From assembly GCA_963930655.1 (NCBI GenBank), contig OZ005620.1, positions 3,053,001-3,117,000 on the forward strand: DNA of 64,000 nucleotides, in the 5' to 3' direction. Of the stretch, positions 11,653 to 23,026 are shown piece by piece. The DNA is from Myrica gale (taxonomy: Eukaryota; Streptophyta; Magnoliopsida; Fagales; Myricaceae). How positions within the stretch are numbered: position 1 is the stretch's first letter; each line of letters starts with the position of its first letter. The translations under genes were made by a program, and so were the position numbers. The notes beneath the pieces were generated by a model. The model searched no databases and was not told the DNA's origin. It saw nothing but the letters and a program-made list of their open reading frames with translations.

Positions 11653-13189
11653 ACCACCTTTTTCTTCGTTTGCTTTTTGTTTGAGTTGGGTACGTTATAT
11701 CAGAATGCCATTGTTTTGACAGATATCGTATAAGCATCTGTCCTTTCTTTTCCATGAAGATATCTAAAAGTCTGCCAAGTATATCTTTTCTCCCTGTGTT
11801 AGAACTTATAATTGGTTCTGGTAAAGGCATCTTGAGTTACAGTCTAGAAGAAAAGTATTCTCTATGTGCACGTGTGGGAACCACATCTGAAATCATGATC
11901 CATTTTAAATAGTGCTTCTGATGGAGATCTCAAACCTTAGTGTTCATTGGTTTTAAACCTAATCTATATAATTTTTTTGAGGGGGACAAGCATTTTTCCT
12001 TCCTTTACAAGGATGGGATTTGGCTCATTTATATTATAAGGATTTGGACCACCCACTCTCAGATCTAGTAGCTGGAGAGGAGGGATAGATTGAAAGGAAA
12101 TTAAATGGTTTTAGGATACGTGCTCTGCAGAATTTAGGATGTGGGGAACTTTGCTACAACTTGGTCCATTTTGTGGAAGACGCGACAAGGACATAAAACT
12201 CGTGAGGTGCATACGAGACACAAACTAAGGTGCATTAGGTTGGGATAACAAGGAATACTTTGGTGTCCCATCCGGAAATATTGCAGACAGCAGATATTAG
12301 TGTAAGCGATCGGCCAGTAGTTCCAACAAGAAAACAAAAATGGATCACGTGGTATGCACCGCCAGCCTAATTAATTTGACAAAGCCAACCAATTGTTTGA
12401 TAGCAATCTGAGAAGTGAAAACTGATTGATTTTGCAGCTAATGTTCATAAACAGTATGTAGAGAAGTTTATGCCAGCTACTTGATTAGTACTATCGATCT
12501 GATCCCCCATCCATTTGACATATGGCCTCTGAAAAATTCACTGCACCAGTCGACATCAGCTTCAGAAATACTTGCGGAATAAGTTCTCAGTTTTTTTTTA
12601 TCAATAGTGCTAGGATAATGGTATGACGCACAAATGTCAATAAGGGGTGCTATATAAATATGAATTCTGAGACGATTAATGTAGCTCCCCAAAGGGTTTA
12701 AAAGGGTCATATTTTGCTCTTTATTTTAGTAGTTGTGGATGACGGACAAAGCAAAAAGCATGTGGTTTTGAATCGTTTGATAAGGAGATAGTGGTTGGTA
12801 CGTAAGACGAGGAATATCATCCCAAGTTCCCAACATACCTTCTTAGCTATGAGTAGACTCAAGAGCTGTTGCCAAAGTTGAGTATAACCCCTAGCACTTG
12901 TAGAGTCAACATATATATATTCTGTTCTTATTAGGTTTTAATACTTATAATTTTAATGTACGTAATTCATGCACAAGTACGTGATTAATATATAGCTCTT
13001 CTTTCAAGGAAGAGGTACAAGTTTTCATAACTACTCTTAATTTAAACTAAACAAAAATTATTATTTTGTTGAGAAAAGGGTTTTAATATCTTAAACAAAA
13101 AGTGAACAGATAAATTACAAAGTTGTTGAGGTTCTTTCTATTTGTTTTGGAAATACACAAGATTTTGAGATATCCCAAAACCGTATATA

Positions 13190-13388
13190 GGGTATGTTTG
13201 AGGGTGAAAATTTTAGGTATTGAGGTTTGAGAAATATTATAAAGTAAAGATATGTTATGGGAGTTGGTGAAAAAGTAAAGAGAGAGAAGATTTTTAATAA
13301 GTATTATAATAATAAAAAATTATGTGGTGAATTTTTTATGATTAAACCTAAATTTTTGGGTCCAAATATTTGAGCCCCAAACATACCC
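13190..13388. mobile_element. 199-bp MITE (GGGTATGTTTG ends)
   Basis: Terminal inverted repeat GGGTATGTTTGAGGGTGAAA on the left against GGGTATGTTTGGGGCTCAAA (reverse complement of the right end). It is flanked by ATA on both sides, consistent with a 3-bp target duplication of PIF/Harbinger (Tourist-like) type, though that superfamily prefers TAA/TTA. The interior is AT-rich and non-coding. Confidence 0.6.
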
Positions 13389-13490
13389 ATAGTATGTCAA
13401 AATTATAGGAAGCAGAGAATTTTTTTAATGTGCAAGGAGTTTTTTTCTTCAAATAATCTACGCGTTAAATAGGATGTAATAGGCACCCCT

Positions 13491-13718
13491 AGAGGGATAA
13501 TCTAGTGGTAGGCCGCATGATTTGGCTTAGACCCCAGAACTTGCATGCCAGGGTTCAACTTATACCCCTACCTTTTTAGGGTATTTGTTAGGTGTCCTCT
13601 TGTGTCTCGCAAGTCTGTAGCCCGTGTGAGACCTTATGGTACCGTATTCCACGCTATAAGGTCATGTATTTACGTGGGTCAGGACTATGATAATCACATT
13701 GTGAGTTCTTTTTTTTTA
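13491..13718 (+). mobile_element. tRNA-derived SINE-like element
   Basis: Starts AGAGGGATAATCTAGTGGTA, which resembles a Pol III A box. A B-box-like GGGTTCAACTT lies at 13551-13561, at the spacing usual for tRNA-derived SINEs. The body continues about 150 bp and ends in a T-rich tail (13709-13718), as in the Au-type plant SINEs. No convincing target-site duplication was found, so boundaries are approximate. Confidence 0.5.
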
Positions 13719-14380
13719 ACTGAAAAAAATATGCAGTGTACTCAATTATTGATTATAAAGTTTGACCAAATATTTCTTTTGTAGCTTTCCCACTAGGATG
13801 AAAGTTTACGAATCACATATTTTAAAATTTTCAAAATTCTAATTTCAGAATTACGTTTTATAAATGCTTTTTGATTCCAACGGACGAGATCTGCAGAGCA
13901 CTAGACTAATCTGTCGTACGATTGAAAAGCACTGTACTACGTGGCCCCCAAGGCCAAAGGGGGCTCTACTAGTTTACTACGCGCAGGAAAAAAGACTGGG
14001 TTGAAACGAGATGGAGCGTCCCCACCGTCGACAAAGGTTCGAGCACGGCCATTGGCAGGTCCAAGATGAACTTTTTCAAACTACCAACCACCGAATGTCA
14101 CAGCGCGCTCAACCCTCATAAAAAGACAACCATTGTCAGTTTCTTATAGAAATTAGCGCTTGCTTGCACGAGGGCAAGAAACCATCCCCCCTTATTCAGG
14201 ACTATGTTTTCTTTTTGTTCCTTTAGTTAAACTTACATGAAATTTTCGAGCTTCGCGAATTCCGGGTTGTCTTTGGATCTTATTGGTTCTTTTAATGAGC
14301 TCCGACCTGAATTCATGGGAGTTCAAAGCACTAGGTTTCGATGTGTGTTCGTGTAATCTATGGTGTCCGACTGTTGCTCT

Positions 14381-14390
14381 TATATATATA
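14381..14390 (+). promoter_or_regulatory. Possible TATA box of the FORKED-like gene
   Basis: TATATATATA about 30 bp before a plausible 5' UTR exon (about 14415-14460) that ends in a donor (ATCAAG/GTTAGT). A matching acceptor (TCACAG/GAAAAG) lies at about 14942, giving a 5' UTR intron before the start codon at 15070. Inferred from sequence only. Confidence 0.35.
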
Positions 14391-15069
14391 GACATCGTAC
14401 GAAGGTTGTTGCAAAGGAGTATTTGTTTCTCATTTGAGAGGTTTTGAGCTATATATCAAGGTTAGTTAAGCAAGTTCCTTCTATTTCACTTCCTTTTACT
14501 GTTCCTCAGGTTTTTGTCTGTAAATTTTGTCTTTGAGCATTTCCTAATAGAAGCTCCAAAGACCATTTGATCAATCTCAATTGGATTTCGTCCTTTTGAA
14601 CTGGCTCGGATGTTTTCAAATTTGAGAGTTGGACGAGGCAGAATGTACTTGTTTTTTCTAATTATCGATACACGGTTCCTTTGGCATTTGGAACAATGAA
14701 CTTTGCTTCAGGAAAGCACGACAAGTGCTTTCGAAGTTCCCGTCAAAATATGGCTGACTTTCCGGTTCCAGTGAACAGTATCTTACTGGTTTTTTTTTTT
14801 TTTTTTTGTCTTGATTCATTCTTACAGCAATTTAATCAATACTTTTTCTGCTTGATGAGTCCTGCGTTCTCAACCTTTATATACTGAGCATTCGTACTTC
14901 TATAGTCAATGTGCTGAGCCCTGTTTCAATTGATGTCACAGGAAAAGTCGAAGTTGTCAAAGATTTGATAGGAGCGAAAGCCTATAGAAAGCACAAGGGA
15001 AGGACTGCTGGGAAAGAAGAGCTTTCCAATTGATCACAACATTTGAAGCTTTCTTCTGATATAAAAAAT

Positions 15070-17151
15070 ATGGAAAGTGGGTTCCAATCAGCTTGGCGGA
15101 GTAGCTATTTACGTACCCTAAAACATGTGGAGGAAGATCAAGACCTGAAACTCACGTCATCGTTGCCTGTGATCCCTCAACCACAAACGCCACAAGAGCC
15201 TATGGAATTCTTGTCAAGGTCATGGAGCCTTTCGGCTTCAGAAATTTCGAAGGCTATTGCCGAAAAGCAGAAACAGTTTTTCCATGACAGGAATCCCAAC
15301 ACTTACCCCGAATCACTAGCTGTACCAGACCTAGTGAGCTAACCCCACCATCTTTTTTCAGTTCCTTTCTTCATGGTTCTTACTTTGCCAAGGAATTAGC
15401 AGAATTAGGGGAAGAAATTTTCTTCGACAGTGAACATCACTGCAAATATCCCTCACCTTGATCCATGGATGACGGTGCTTGTATATGTGAAAAGTTTCTT
15501 CCCCCATTGGCTAAGAAAAGAAGAAACTGTTTTTTCCGAAATTTTTTGCAGATTGACTAGCCGAGTTAGGTAGAGAGAGATGCATAAAGTATATCGTAGA
15601 TAGTATTGCTCAACTCTCATTTGTAAAGCGATCACTAATTTGTTCTTATGGTTCTGTTTCATTGCAGCCAGTCAAGGTAACGAATTCTATTGTTGTTAGG
15701 AGGCCTGGGCCATTTGGAAAATGGTTCCACCACCACAAAGAATCTAGTATTAGCACTGTGAAGAAAGATAGGGTACGCGCGGAAAATGCTCATATGCATT
15801 CTGCTGTCACGGTAGCTGGACTGGCAGCAGCTTTGGCTGCCGTAGCTGCAGCAGAGAACTCCAGTGGCTCGGGAAAGAAAATGAGCATGGCTTTGGCATC
15901 TGCTACTGAACTCTTGGCATCCCATTGCATTGAATTGGCTGAATTAGCTGGAGCTGAACATGATTGTGTGGCTTCTGTTGTCAGATCAGCAGTTGATGTT
16001 CGAAGTCCGGGTGATCTAATGACTCTCACAGCTGCAGCAGCCACAGGTATTTGCTCAGTCTCTATGCAAGACGTAATGAAAAGGGGCTCTGGAGAAGTAT
16101 CATAAGCAACTATTTTTACAAACTGCTTTACAATTTACATCCCTCCAGCTATATATAAGTAAAGGCAAAAATATCACTTTTATCTCATAAACTTACATCA
16201 AAACCTTAGAAAGAGGTCCAAACTACCAATCCCATCACATTTAGCACTAAAACTATCAAAATGCATCAACATTCACCTTGTCATAGAATCCGAAAGTTGA
16301 AATTTGTATCCATTTTTCATGATATTATGCATGGATCAGATATATCATGGCGAATATGCAGAAAATATGCTATGTCACACAATATCGACAGTGAGATCCT
16401 ATAAGATGGTAAACTTTGATGTATTTGGATAAATTTGGGGCTAAATGTGACAACTTTACTAGTTTGAAGCTCTTTTTGACATTTTGATGTAAATTTATGG
16501 GGTAAAAAGGAAGATCCTCCAATAAGTAATGTTGAAATACTTGTTTTGTTGGATAAATCTTTTTCGTTGGTGCTGGAGTATGATTTAGCCACAATGTATT
16601 TCTCATCGATAATGCACTGCAATCTGCACCCAAGTATTATTTCTTGTCAAAGATTAATAGAATGTTTAATTTGCTAAATTAGCTTTGCGAGGAGAAGCAG
16701 CTCTGAAAGCAAGATTGCCGAAAGAAGCAAAGAAGAATGCATCTATAAGTCCCTTTGACAGAGTTATGACAGGGAATAGCTGGACTGCTGGTTTTCGTAG
16801 TCGAATGGTGGAACAGAGTCCCCCTTTCGTCGGGGAGTTATTGCAATTAACACAAAAAGGTAAATATGCAATGAAAGTTTACCACTAGATTACCAAAAAT
16901 TTAAACCGTTGAATCTCGCATGCTTTATCACAAAAGCCATAATCTGGGGGAAACTCGAGTATGGATAGTGCTAGTTGCCACTTTCATTTAATTTCCCTAA
17001 TCATTATTTCTATTCCTTGCATATTTTTCTCAGTCAAACATGTAATGGAACGAAAAGATAAGAATCTTTTGACTGTACGATTTGCAGAAAACATTCATTA
17101 TCTGATAGCATTGAGCTTGCCGCTTGGACCATGAGTTCTATGATCATTGTT

Positions 17152-17194
<43 letters not shown>

Positions 17195-18070
17195 CCCACC
17201 TTTCCTTTTTATCTTTTATTCAATAATAAGAACCTGCATGTCTCCTTGACCATCCCACGGGGTACCCCTTAACCCTTTAGTCAGGGACGAAGCTAGAAAA
17301 TAGTTTCTGAGGGGCCAAACTGAATAAAACGAAAAAATTCTGCCAAAAAAAATAAAATAAAAATACTGCTTTTTCTGTAGATTTTGGGGGGCTGGGACCC
17401 CGTTATCTCCCTGCCTTTAGTAATGTAAGCAGTTATTGAATTTTGAAACACAATTGCTTATTGGAATTCACAGGTGTTTTACGTTGGAAACACGTCTCCA
17501 TCTACATCAACAAGAAATCCCAGGTACATAAATTAAACAAGAAGGAAAATGAGTAGAGTGCGTCTGATTGAAAAATGGCATTGGTTTTGCTCATTTATTT
17601 GTTCCTTATCATATCACTTCAATTTCAGGTCATGATTAAGTTCAAAAGCAAACATGTTGGAGGTGCCTTCTCTAAGAAAAATAAATGTAAGCATTTGCAT
17701 TTCTCTATCAGCAGCCATGTTTCTTGCTCTCACCAGTTGGCCTATCCTCTTCACAATATAGAACTCTTTGTTTTATTTCCTCCGTGCTTAGCAAGTAGAT
17801 GTTCTGAATGTACTTTTTTCTGTATTATTAGGCGTTGTTTATGGGGTTTGTGATGAGACTGCAGCATGGCCGTATAGGAAAGAAAGGGAAATTTCTGACG
17901 AGATCTATTTCGGCCTCAAAACCGGACAAGGGTTTCTAGAATTCAAGTGCAAGAACAAGATCCATAAGCAGAGATGGGTTGATGAAGTTCAGAATCTTCT
18001 TTGTCGAGTTGGCTGCATGGAAGCAACAGAGCGCTCTCTAAAAATTTTAAGTATCAGTAACAGTATATGA
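15070..18070 (+). CDS. FORKED-like / VAN3-binding protein (DUF828 + PH-like)
   Basis: Six exons: 15070-15333, 15668-16046, 16683-16859, 17474-17523, 17629-17686, 17832-18070; all phases fit, giving 388 aa. Members of this family bind the ARF-GAP VAN3 and act in auxin-dependent vein patterning at the trans-Golgi/plasma membrane. Visible landmarks: [18 protein letters not shown] (residues ~50-67), the basic patch [14 protein letters not shown], an Ala-rich helix ([17 protein letters not shown]), [19 protein letters not shown], then [12 protein letters not shown], and a C-terminal PH-like region ([14 protein letters not shown] ... [18 protein letters not shown] ... [18 protein letters not shown]). 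The start is the first ATG in frame with the DUF828 sequence; a non-ATG extension upstream was ignored. Intron 3 holds a (TA)n tract and a 132-bp MITE, apparently harmless. Looks intact. Confidence 0.9.
17154..17192. repeat. (TA)n microsatellite in intron 3 of the FORKED-like gene
   Basis: About 39 bp of uninterrupted TA dinucleotide. Likely length-polymorphic. Confidence 0.9.
17282..17413. mobile_element. 132-bp Tip100-type hAT MITE in an intron
   Basis: Ends CAGGGACGAAGCTAG and, read inward from the right, CAGGGAGATAACGGGG. It is flanked by a perfect 8-bp target-site duplication CCTTTAGT (17274-17281 and 17414-17421). The ends resemble the CAGGGGCGGAGCCAG ends of Tip100-type hAT elements. 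It sits in intron 3 of the FORKED-like gene, well away from the splice sites. Confidence 0.85.
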
Positions 18071-18747
18071 CATTTTCTGTATATCTGTATCGATGCAAGA
18101 ATAGGAAAGATAACTTCGTACCATACTCTATTTCAGGTGAGAAGAAATTGGTATCACATATACATAGCGACATGCAATGTTCTGGTTTTAATTTTGATTC
18201 AGGACAATAATCGTAAATACCAAGTTCTGGTTAAGAGTTTTGAGAGCAGGCCTTTGTAATTACAATACAATGGAATGGAATTCTGATTGAACAAGATAAA
18301 TGAATGACTGTGTATATGCCAATCACTTATCTATACCTGATCCCCTGGAAATAAGTTATGCTGTCCTCACGCGTTAACAGTGTAATATCTTAGCTTACAG
18401 TTCAATTTATAGCATTCATGCAGCATCCTTTTAAGCAAATTCCATTTGCCAAGATACTTTCTTTTGGTGAACGTAGCCTCCTAGCGGAGATCTTACATAG
18501 AATGTTTCCAAAGAAAAAGAATTATGGATCCAGGACCATGGTCAAAATAATAGACTTCCATAAATTTCTTCTAATTTGTGTTTGATTCAGAAATAAAAGT
18601 CTGGAAGCTTACTCGATTAGTCTTGAATGGTGAACATGTTATTTCAATTCGAAAATTGTGTTAAAACAGTGTAAAATGATACAAATGAAGAACAGAATGA
18701 ACATACAACTTCAACACCTTCCAGCCAGTTTATGCCCTTCTTTCCCC
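18071..18747. other. Shared 3' region between convergent genes
   Basis: 677 bp between the stop codons of the FORKED-like gene (+) and PurU (-). It should hold both 3' UTRs. No further structure recognised. Confidence 0.6.
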
Positions 18748-21700
18748 TCAAAGCACAACAGTCCTGTTTTGCTCATAAGGCAACACTCGCAGCTCACAGT
18801 ATGATTTTATAGACTTTGTAAGGCATTGTTTCTCAAGGTTCTCTGATTTCTGCACAAAACTCTGCATGTTATCCCTGAGGGAAACTCTCTCAACCTGCAA
18901 AGTGAAAGTAATTGTGTTGTTTCTTGATTGGACCGATCCATCATATCTAAGTACAGAAAACTAAATTATAACGTAGTGATTGTTACAGATAGAAACTATT
19001 AACAGCCATATCGAGATGCCATGTATGATCCTGAAAGAAATGATAGCAATGATCTAAACTTGCTACACCTTTTCAGCGTTGCATGTTGTCGAAGCTTTGA
19101 GTATCATCAACGTTTATGCCACCGAAATACAGACTTGTTTGTGCATGTTTTAGATATGACACGTGTCCTAGCCAGAATATAAAGATATTTTTGGATGACT
19201 AAATGACTTAAACTTGAGGGTTTTTTTGGGTGCTAGATTATGCGTGGAGGATGCTAGATTACGCGTGGAGGTCCATGATATTCCTCGGGTGTATCACCTC
19301 TGTTTGTTTTAATGAGAATAGGAAAGAAGACTTGGTGCGAATAAGACAATAGAACTAAGTTGAGGTGGTAAAGGGTAGAACGGGATCAGGTAGGTGGAAA
19401 GTCTGAAGCTGCCTAGACCCCCCCGCCCCCCTTCTTTTTTTCCCAAGCAAGTAAAACAAGAACCACAGCAATAATCATATAATTGTCGTTCAAGCTCTAG
19501 AAGGCAGTCATAGAGTATATGGAGGTAAAATGCAAGCAGCGGGAGACAATTTTTGTAATCACCATCTGTACAATAATAGGCCCCGTGTCAAGCTCTTCGG
19601 TCACAAAGTGACTCGTTGCACCAATCAATTTCACGCCTGCTTCAAAAGCCTGCCAACACAATCTAGCAAATTAAACATGAATAGGCAGTTAGGAAAGAAG
19701 CACAGATATGATTGGAAGGTAACAAAATACATAACCAATTAAGAAGGCAGTGACTGAACCTGTTTAGACGGATTCCCACGGTGGGAATCCCACCCTTGAA
19801 TGATGGCAAAAGCCCATGGTGAATGTTTATTATATCCTTTCCATAGCTATTTAAGAAATTACCAGATAATACCTGCAAATATACACAGAAGCTGTAAAAT
19901 TCAAGTATTTTATTCGGCCTTTGGTTATATATCTCAATGAGTTTCTTTTTCCCTCCTCTCAGATTAATACTATGAGCACCAACAAAAAAGCACATAGAAG
20001 AAGACTCATCTACCACAACTTTGCATTACTAACTATAAAGTAGTACAATAGGCAACTGAGTGAGAGCCTAGAACCACAAAATTTGACTCACCTGCATGTA
20101 CCTAGCAAGTGCTAAAAAATCAGTGTCCTGAACCAGTGCCAAGATCTCCCCTTCTCTTTTGTTGTCTTTGGTTGTGCGCAGAAAATGATAAGGAATACCA
20201 TGCCTTTCCAGAAAACGAATCACATGGGTGTTTGAACCTCTATCATGATTACTGTTGAGAGAAAATGCATTTTAAGACTGCATGCAAACATTATTAAAAT
20301 GAAAAAGGATAGAAGTTTCAAATCTTCACCTTATTACACAAGTTATATCTACTGGAAGTCTTCCATCCTGCCATCCATGCAACAAATCAACCAGGCAATG
20401 GTCCTGCAGAAAGATGCATACACCTTAAATATGTATAACGTAATTACAAATTCAATGTATGGGCAAAATAACAATATTTACCTGCTTCGAAGCGAGGACT
20501 GCAATTTTATATTTGGAGTCATGATCAGGCACTCTGATGACAGATCTCACAGCATTGAACATTTTTGACAGCTTAATAAAGTCTTCATCCATTTGCTCCC
20601 GTGGCCATTTCACAGGATCAAAAATAAACTCACTGGCATGTCACATACGTATTAAGTAATAGGAGTACAAATTAACCCATTGCCATGTTGCACATAATGA
20701 GCTATACCCATGGTTCATACAGATTAGATAGCCATCAACATTGAGCTTACTTGCCAAACAACATTGATTCTAGTCAAACACTATTTGTGGGTTCTCATCC
20801 AGTAACTTTTGGTACAAAACAAGGCAGTAAAAGCCAGCCATTTAACCACAATAATCAAAACCAATTTTTGATGGAACGCGTCTTAACTACTTAACTATAT
20901 TCTCTTGATTCCACCCCAAAGTCCAGGAACTAGTTTAGAACATAACCAATACGGCCTTAATGGAAGAAATTGATGTTTTAATTCATTTTCATTTCGGGCA
21001 TTCTATCAAACAAGTTAAAATACACGCACTACAGCGATCCGCTAAATAAAACCCGAAACGAACTAACGTCCAGTACCAAAAAAAAAAGATGGTACATTGG
21101 TAACTCTGACGAAAATGATCAAACAGACCCAGAAAAGTACCTTCTCGAATAGGACACGTGCTTGTTTTCAGGTACAAAAACATCGACACCGAGTATATTC
21201 CCGCCTCTGCTGGCTATACAATCCGACAGCTTCGCAACAATGCCGACAGCATCCTATCACAGAACAAATTCAATTTCCATCTAAGAAGCTCTAAACTTAG
21301 CCATACAAAACGAACAAGAAAAACAATGGATAGAGTACGAGAAAAGCCACTGGTTTCTCAATCATGCCCCGTTTGGCTGCCGAGAAAACTATGAGAAAGA
21401 TAAAGCAAAGTTAGGAATATGGAAGTAACGGTGGCAGTTGTGAGATGTAAGATTTTATTGTTATTATTTTTCCTCTACGTTGTTGCATTTCCTGGTATTT
21501 TCTGAAATGAAAGGGCACCAGGGAAAATGCAGCGGAGGGAATTTTGAGAAAGAGAGAGTAAGAGAGGGGCTTACAGGCCAATGGAAAACGTGGACTCCGT
21601 CACTCCATGGATGAGAGAGGAAGAGGTTGAGGAAACGTGGGAGTCTCCCGGGAATCTGAAGGATTTGAAGGACCTGTTTGCCAATCCAAGAACTTGAGGG

Positions 21701-21793
21701 AGGCTCGCAGAAGCTCTTCGCATCAGTCATTCGCTCTACCGCACCGAAACCTCTCTCTTTTGCACGAATGTACTCACCGACCCACCAGAGCAT
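18748..21793 (-). pseudogene. PURU: Formyltetrahydrofolate deformylase (PurU), reading frame broken in exon 6
   Basis: The enzyme hydrolyses 10-formyl-THF to THF and formate in mitochondria (photorespiratory folate balance). Eight exons on the minus strand: 21793-21575, 21253-21141, 20632-20482, 20403-20330, 20251-20092, 19872-19760, 19649-19563, 18894-18748. Visible: ACT domain (DAVGIVAKLSDCIASRGGNI), PVDITCVISNHDRGSNTHV, the formyltransferase core [29 protein letters not shown] and C-terminus SYCELRVLPYEQN. Exon 6 is 113 bp where 99 bp is expected: 14 extra bases (19774-19787) shift the frame and give a stop six codons into exon 7, removing the catalytic Asp of LDTGP. All other exons are clean, so the break is recent, allele-specific or an assembly error. 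Start uncertain: 21793 or the in-frame ATG at 21730. A MULE MITE lies just upstream. Confidence 0.85.
19774..19787 (-). other. 14-bp palindromic insertion in PurU exon 6
   Basis: On the coding strand the expected GGTGGGAATCCG reads GGTGGGA, then TTCCCACCGTGGGA, then ATCCG. The inserted TTCCCACC is the reverse complement of the preceding GGTGGGAA, and the following GTGGGAAT repeats it directly. This is the layout expected when an hAT element leaves an 8-bp site (GTGGGAAT) through hairpin-ended flanks. Confidence 0.75.
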
Positions 21794-21888
21794 AGGGCCT
21801 TACACCACATTTTGAAGCTTACGCTCCACCTACGCAATGTCGTTTTGCAGTTCAGTGGCTCTCGTGGAGCAGCCTGGCTCAATCTGAT

Positions 21889-22130
21889 GGAAAAAGTTAT
21901 TCTGTTAGTGAGCTTATTGTGTGAGTGTGTGAGTGAATGAGTGAGATTAGAAGTTGAGAAATCTAATGGCTGAAAAAATGTCACGTCATTTAATGAACCC
22001 GACCCGCGAAACCGACCCGGTTTCATTAAATGACGTGTCATTTTTTCGGCCATTAGATTTCTCAACTTTTAATCTCACCTGTCCACTCACACACTCACAC
22101 AACAAACTCACTCACACAATAACCGGACCC
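21889..22130. mobile_element. 242-bp Mutator-like MITE with long inverted repeats
   Basis: Nearly the whole element is one foldback: arms of about 100 bp (left from 21889, right ending 22130) share TTGAGAAATCTAATGG and TGTGTGAGTGTGTGAGTG on opposite strands, around a short centre near 22000-22010. It is flanked by a perfect 9-bp duplication CAATCTGAT (21880-21888 and 22131-22139). Long terminal repeats with a 9-bp duplication are typical of MULEs. It lies about 90 bp upstream of the PurU start, so in its promoter or 5' UTR. Confidence 0.88.
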
Positions 22131-22139
22131 CAATCTGAT

Positions 22140-22748
22140 AGGGTTGAAATTCGGTTTGGACGGGCTCTTTATTGGTCCATTGAACTTAGGTATATATATT
22201 ATTAGAGAATTAATTTATAGAAGAATTCTTTATTCTGAATTGAGATTCTTTTCGATTTATAAAATACATAAATTTTAAATATCATAAATATAAAGTTATA
22301 CTATCCATAATTAATATTATTATTGAATCTATCTTTACCTATATATTTTCGAATTAAATTATTTAATTGAAATAAAGCTTTTCATAACAAAAAAGACCAC
22401 ACCAAACACTCTATTTTGACATCAGGCCGTTAATCAGGGCTTTGTTTTGGGGCCATGTAGAATATAGGCATATTGGCAGATCCAAAAGGTGGGCTCAATT
22501 TTGAGTTGCGACCTACCCATGAGCTAGCTGGCAGCGAGTCCGGGCCCATTTTCTAATAACTTAAAAATAACTGACATGTCAAGTGCTGCCTCGGCTAGGG
22601 GGCGAAAACGCGGGCGTTCAAGAAAACCTCAGCGGACCTCTCTCACAGGAGAGAGAAACCCAGATCTCTGTGTCAGTAAGCCTTTGCGGCTTTGCCTATT
22701 CCGTCGCCCTGCTGGAGCAAACTTTCTCTTCTAGCTTCCCAGTAAAAA
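22140..22748. other. Spacer and presumed promoter of the small membrane-protein gene
   Basis: AT-rich from 22200 to 22400, then the probable 5' UTR (about 22610-22748) of the small + strand gene. No other feature recognised. Confidence 0.5.
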
Positions 22749-23026
22749 ATGCTTGTAAGTTTCCCTCTCTCCCTCTCTTTCGTAGATCTCGTACAGAGGA
22801 AAAAAATAGCATTTTGAGGTATATTAACTAAATAGTTGAATTTTGGGTTGTGATCGTGTCCGGATGGATGCAGTTCGGGAGGGTAGTAGAGGTGGAACCG
22901 CCAAGCCCGGTTAGGTACTTGATAGGAGCGGCGATCATGATGATCGGAGTGGTATTGCCCGTCGGATACATGATGTTTCGTAACAAGCGCGTCCCCACCT
23001 CTTCCTCTTACTCCAAACAGACGTAG
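22749..23026 (+). CDS. Small single-span membrane protein, ~52 aa
   Basis: The core frame runs from 22868 (ATG) to the TAG at 23024-23026: MQFGRVVEVEPPSPVRYL, then a hydrophobic stretch (residues ~18-37, IGAAIMMIGVVLPVGYMM), then a basic, Ser-rich tail (FRNKRVPTSSSYSKQT). Two gene models fit: one exon from 22868, or two exons with ATGCTT (22749-22754), donor GTAAGT and acceptor GATGCAG before 22874, giving M-L-F-G-R instead of M-Q-F-G-R. The second has textbook splice sites and a spliced-gene context. Hydrophobic span followed by Arg/Lys suggests an Nout-Cin single-pass protein. I do not know its function. A small locus is annotated at the equivalent place in Arabidopsis (between the FORKED-like and PSD1 genes, At4g16695 from memory). 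Confidence 0.68.

Larger units (their letters stand above)
11653..14380. other. Intergenic region upstream of the FORKED-like gene
   Basis: No gene supported. Contains a MITE (13190-13388) and a SINE-like element (13491-13718), listed separately. Open frames at 12134-12337, 12477-12710 and 13545-13784 are short, lack family similarity, and the last one overlaps the SINE. Confidence 0.5.

Noticed and set aside
14681-14887. 68-codon frame upstream of the FORKED-like start as an N-terminal exon
   Set aside because: Poly-Phe run from a T tract and no in-phase splice to exon 1; it lies in the proposed 5' UTR intron.
15790-16044. 84-codon minus-strand frame
   Set aside because: Antisense of the Ala-rich part of the FORKED-like exon 2.
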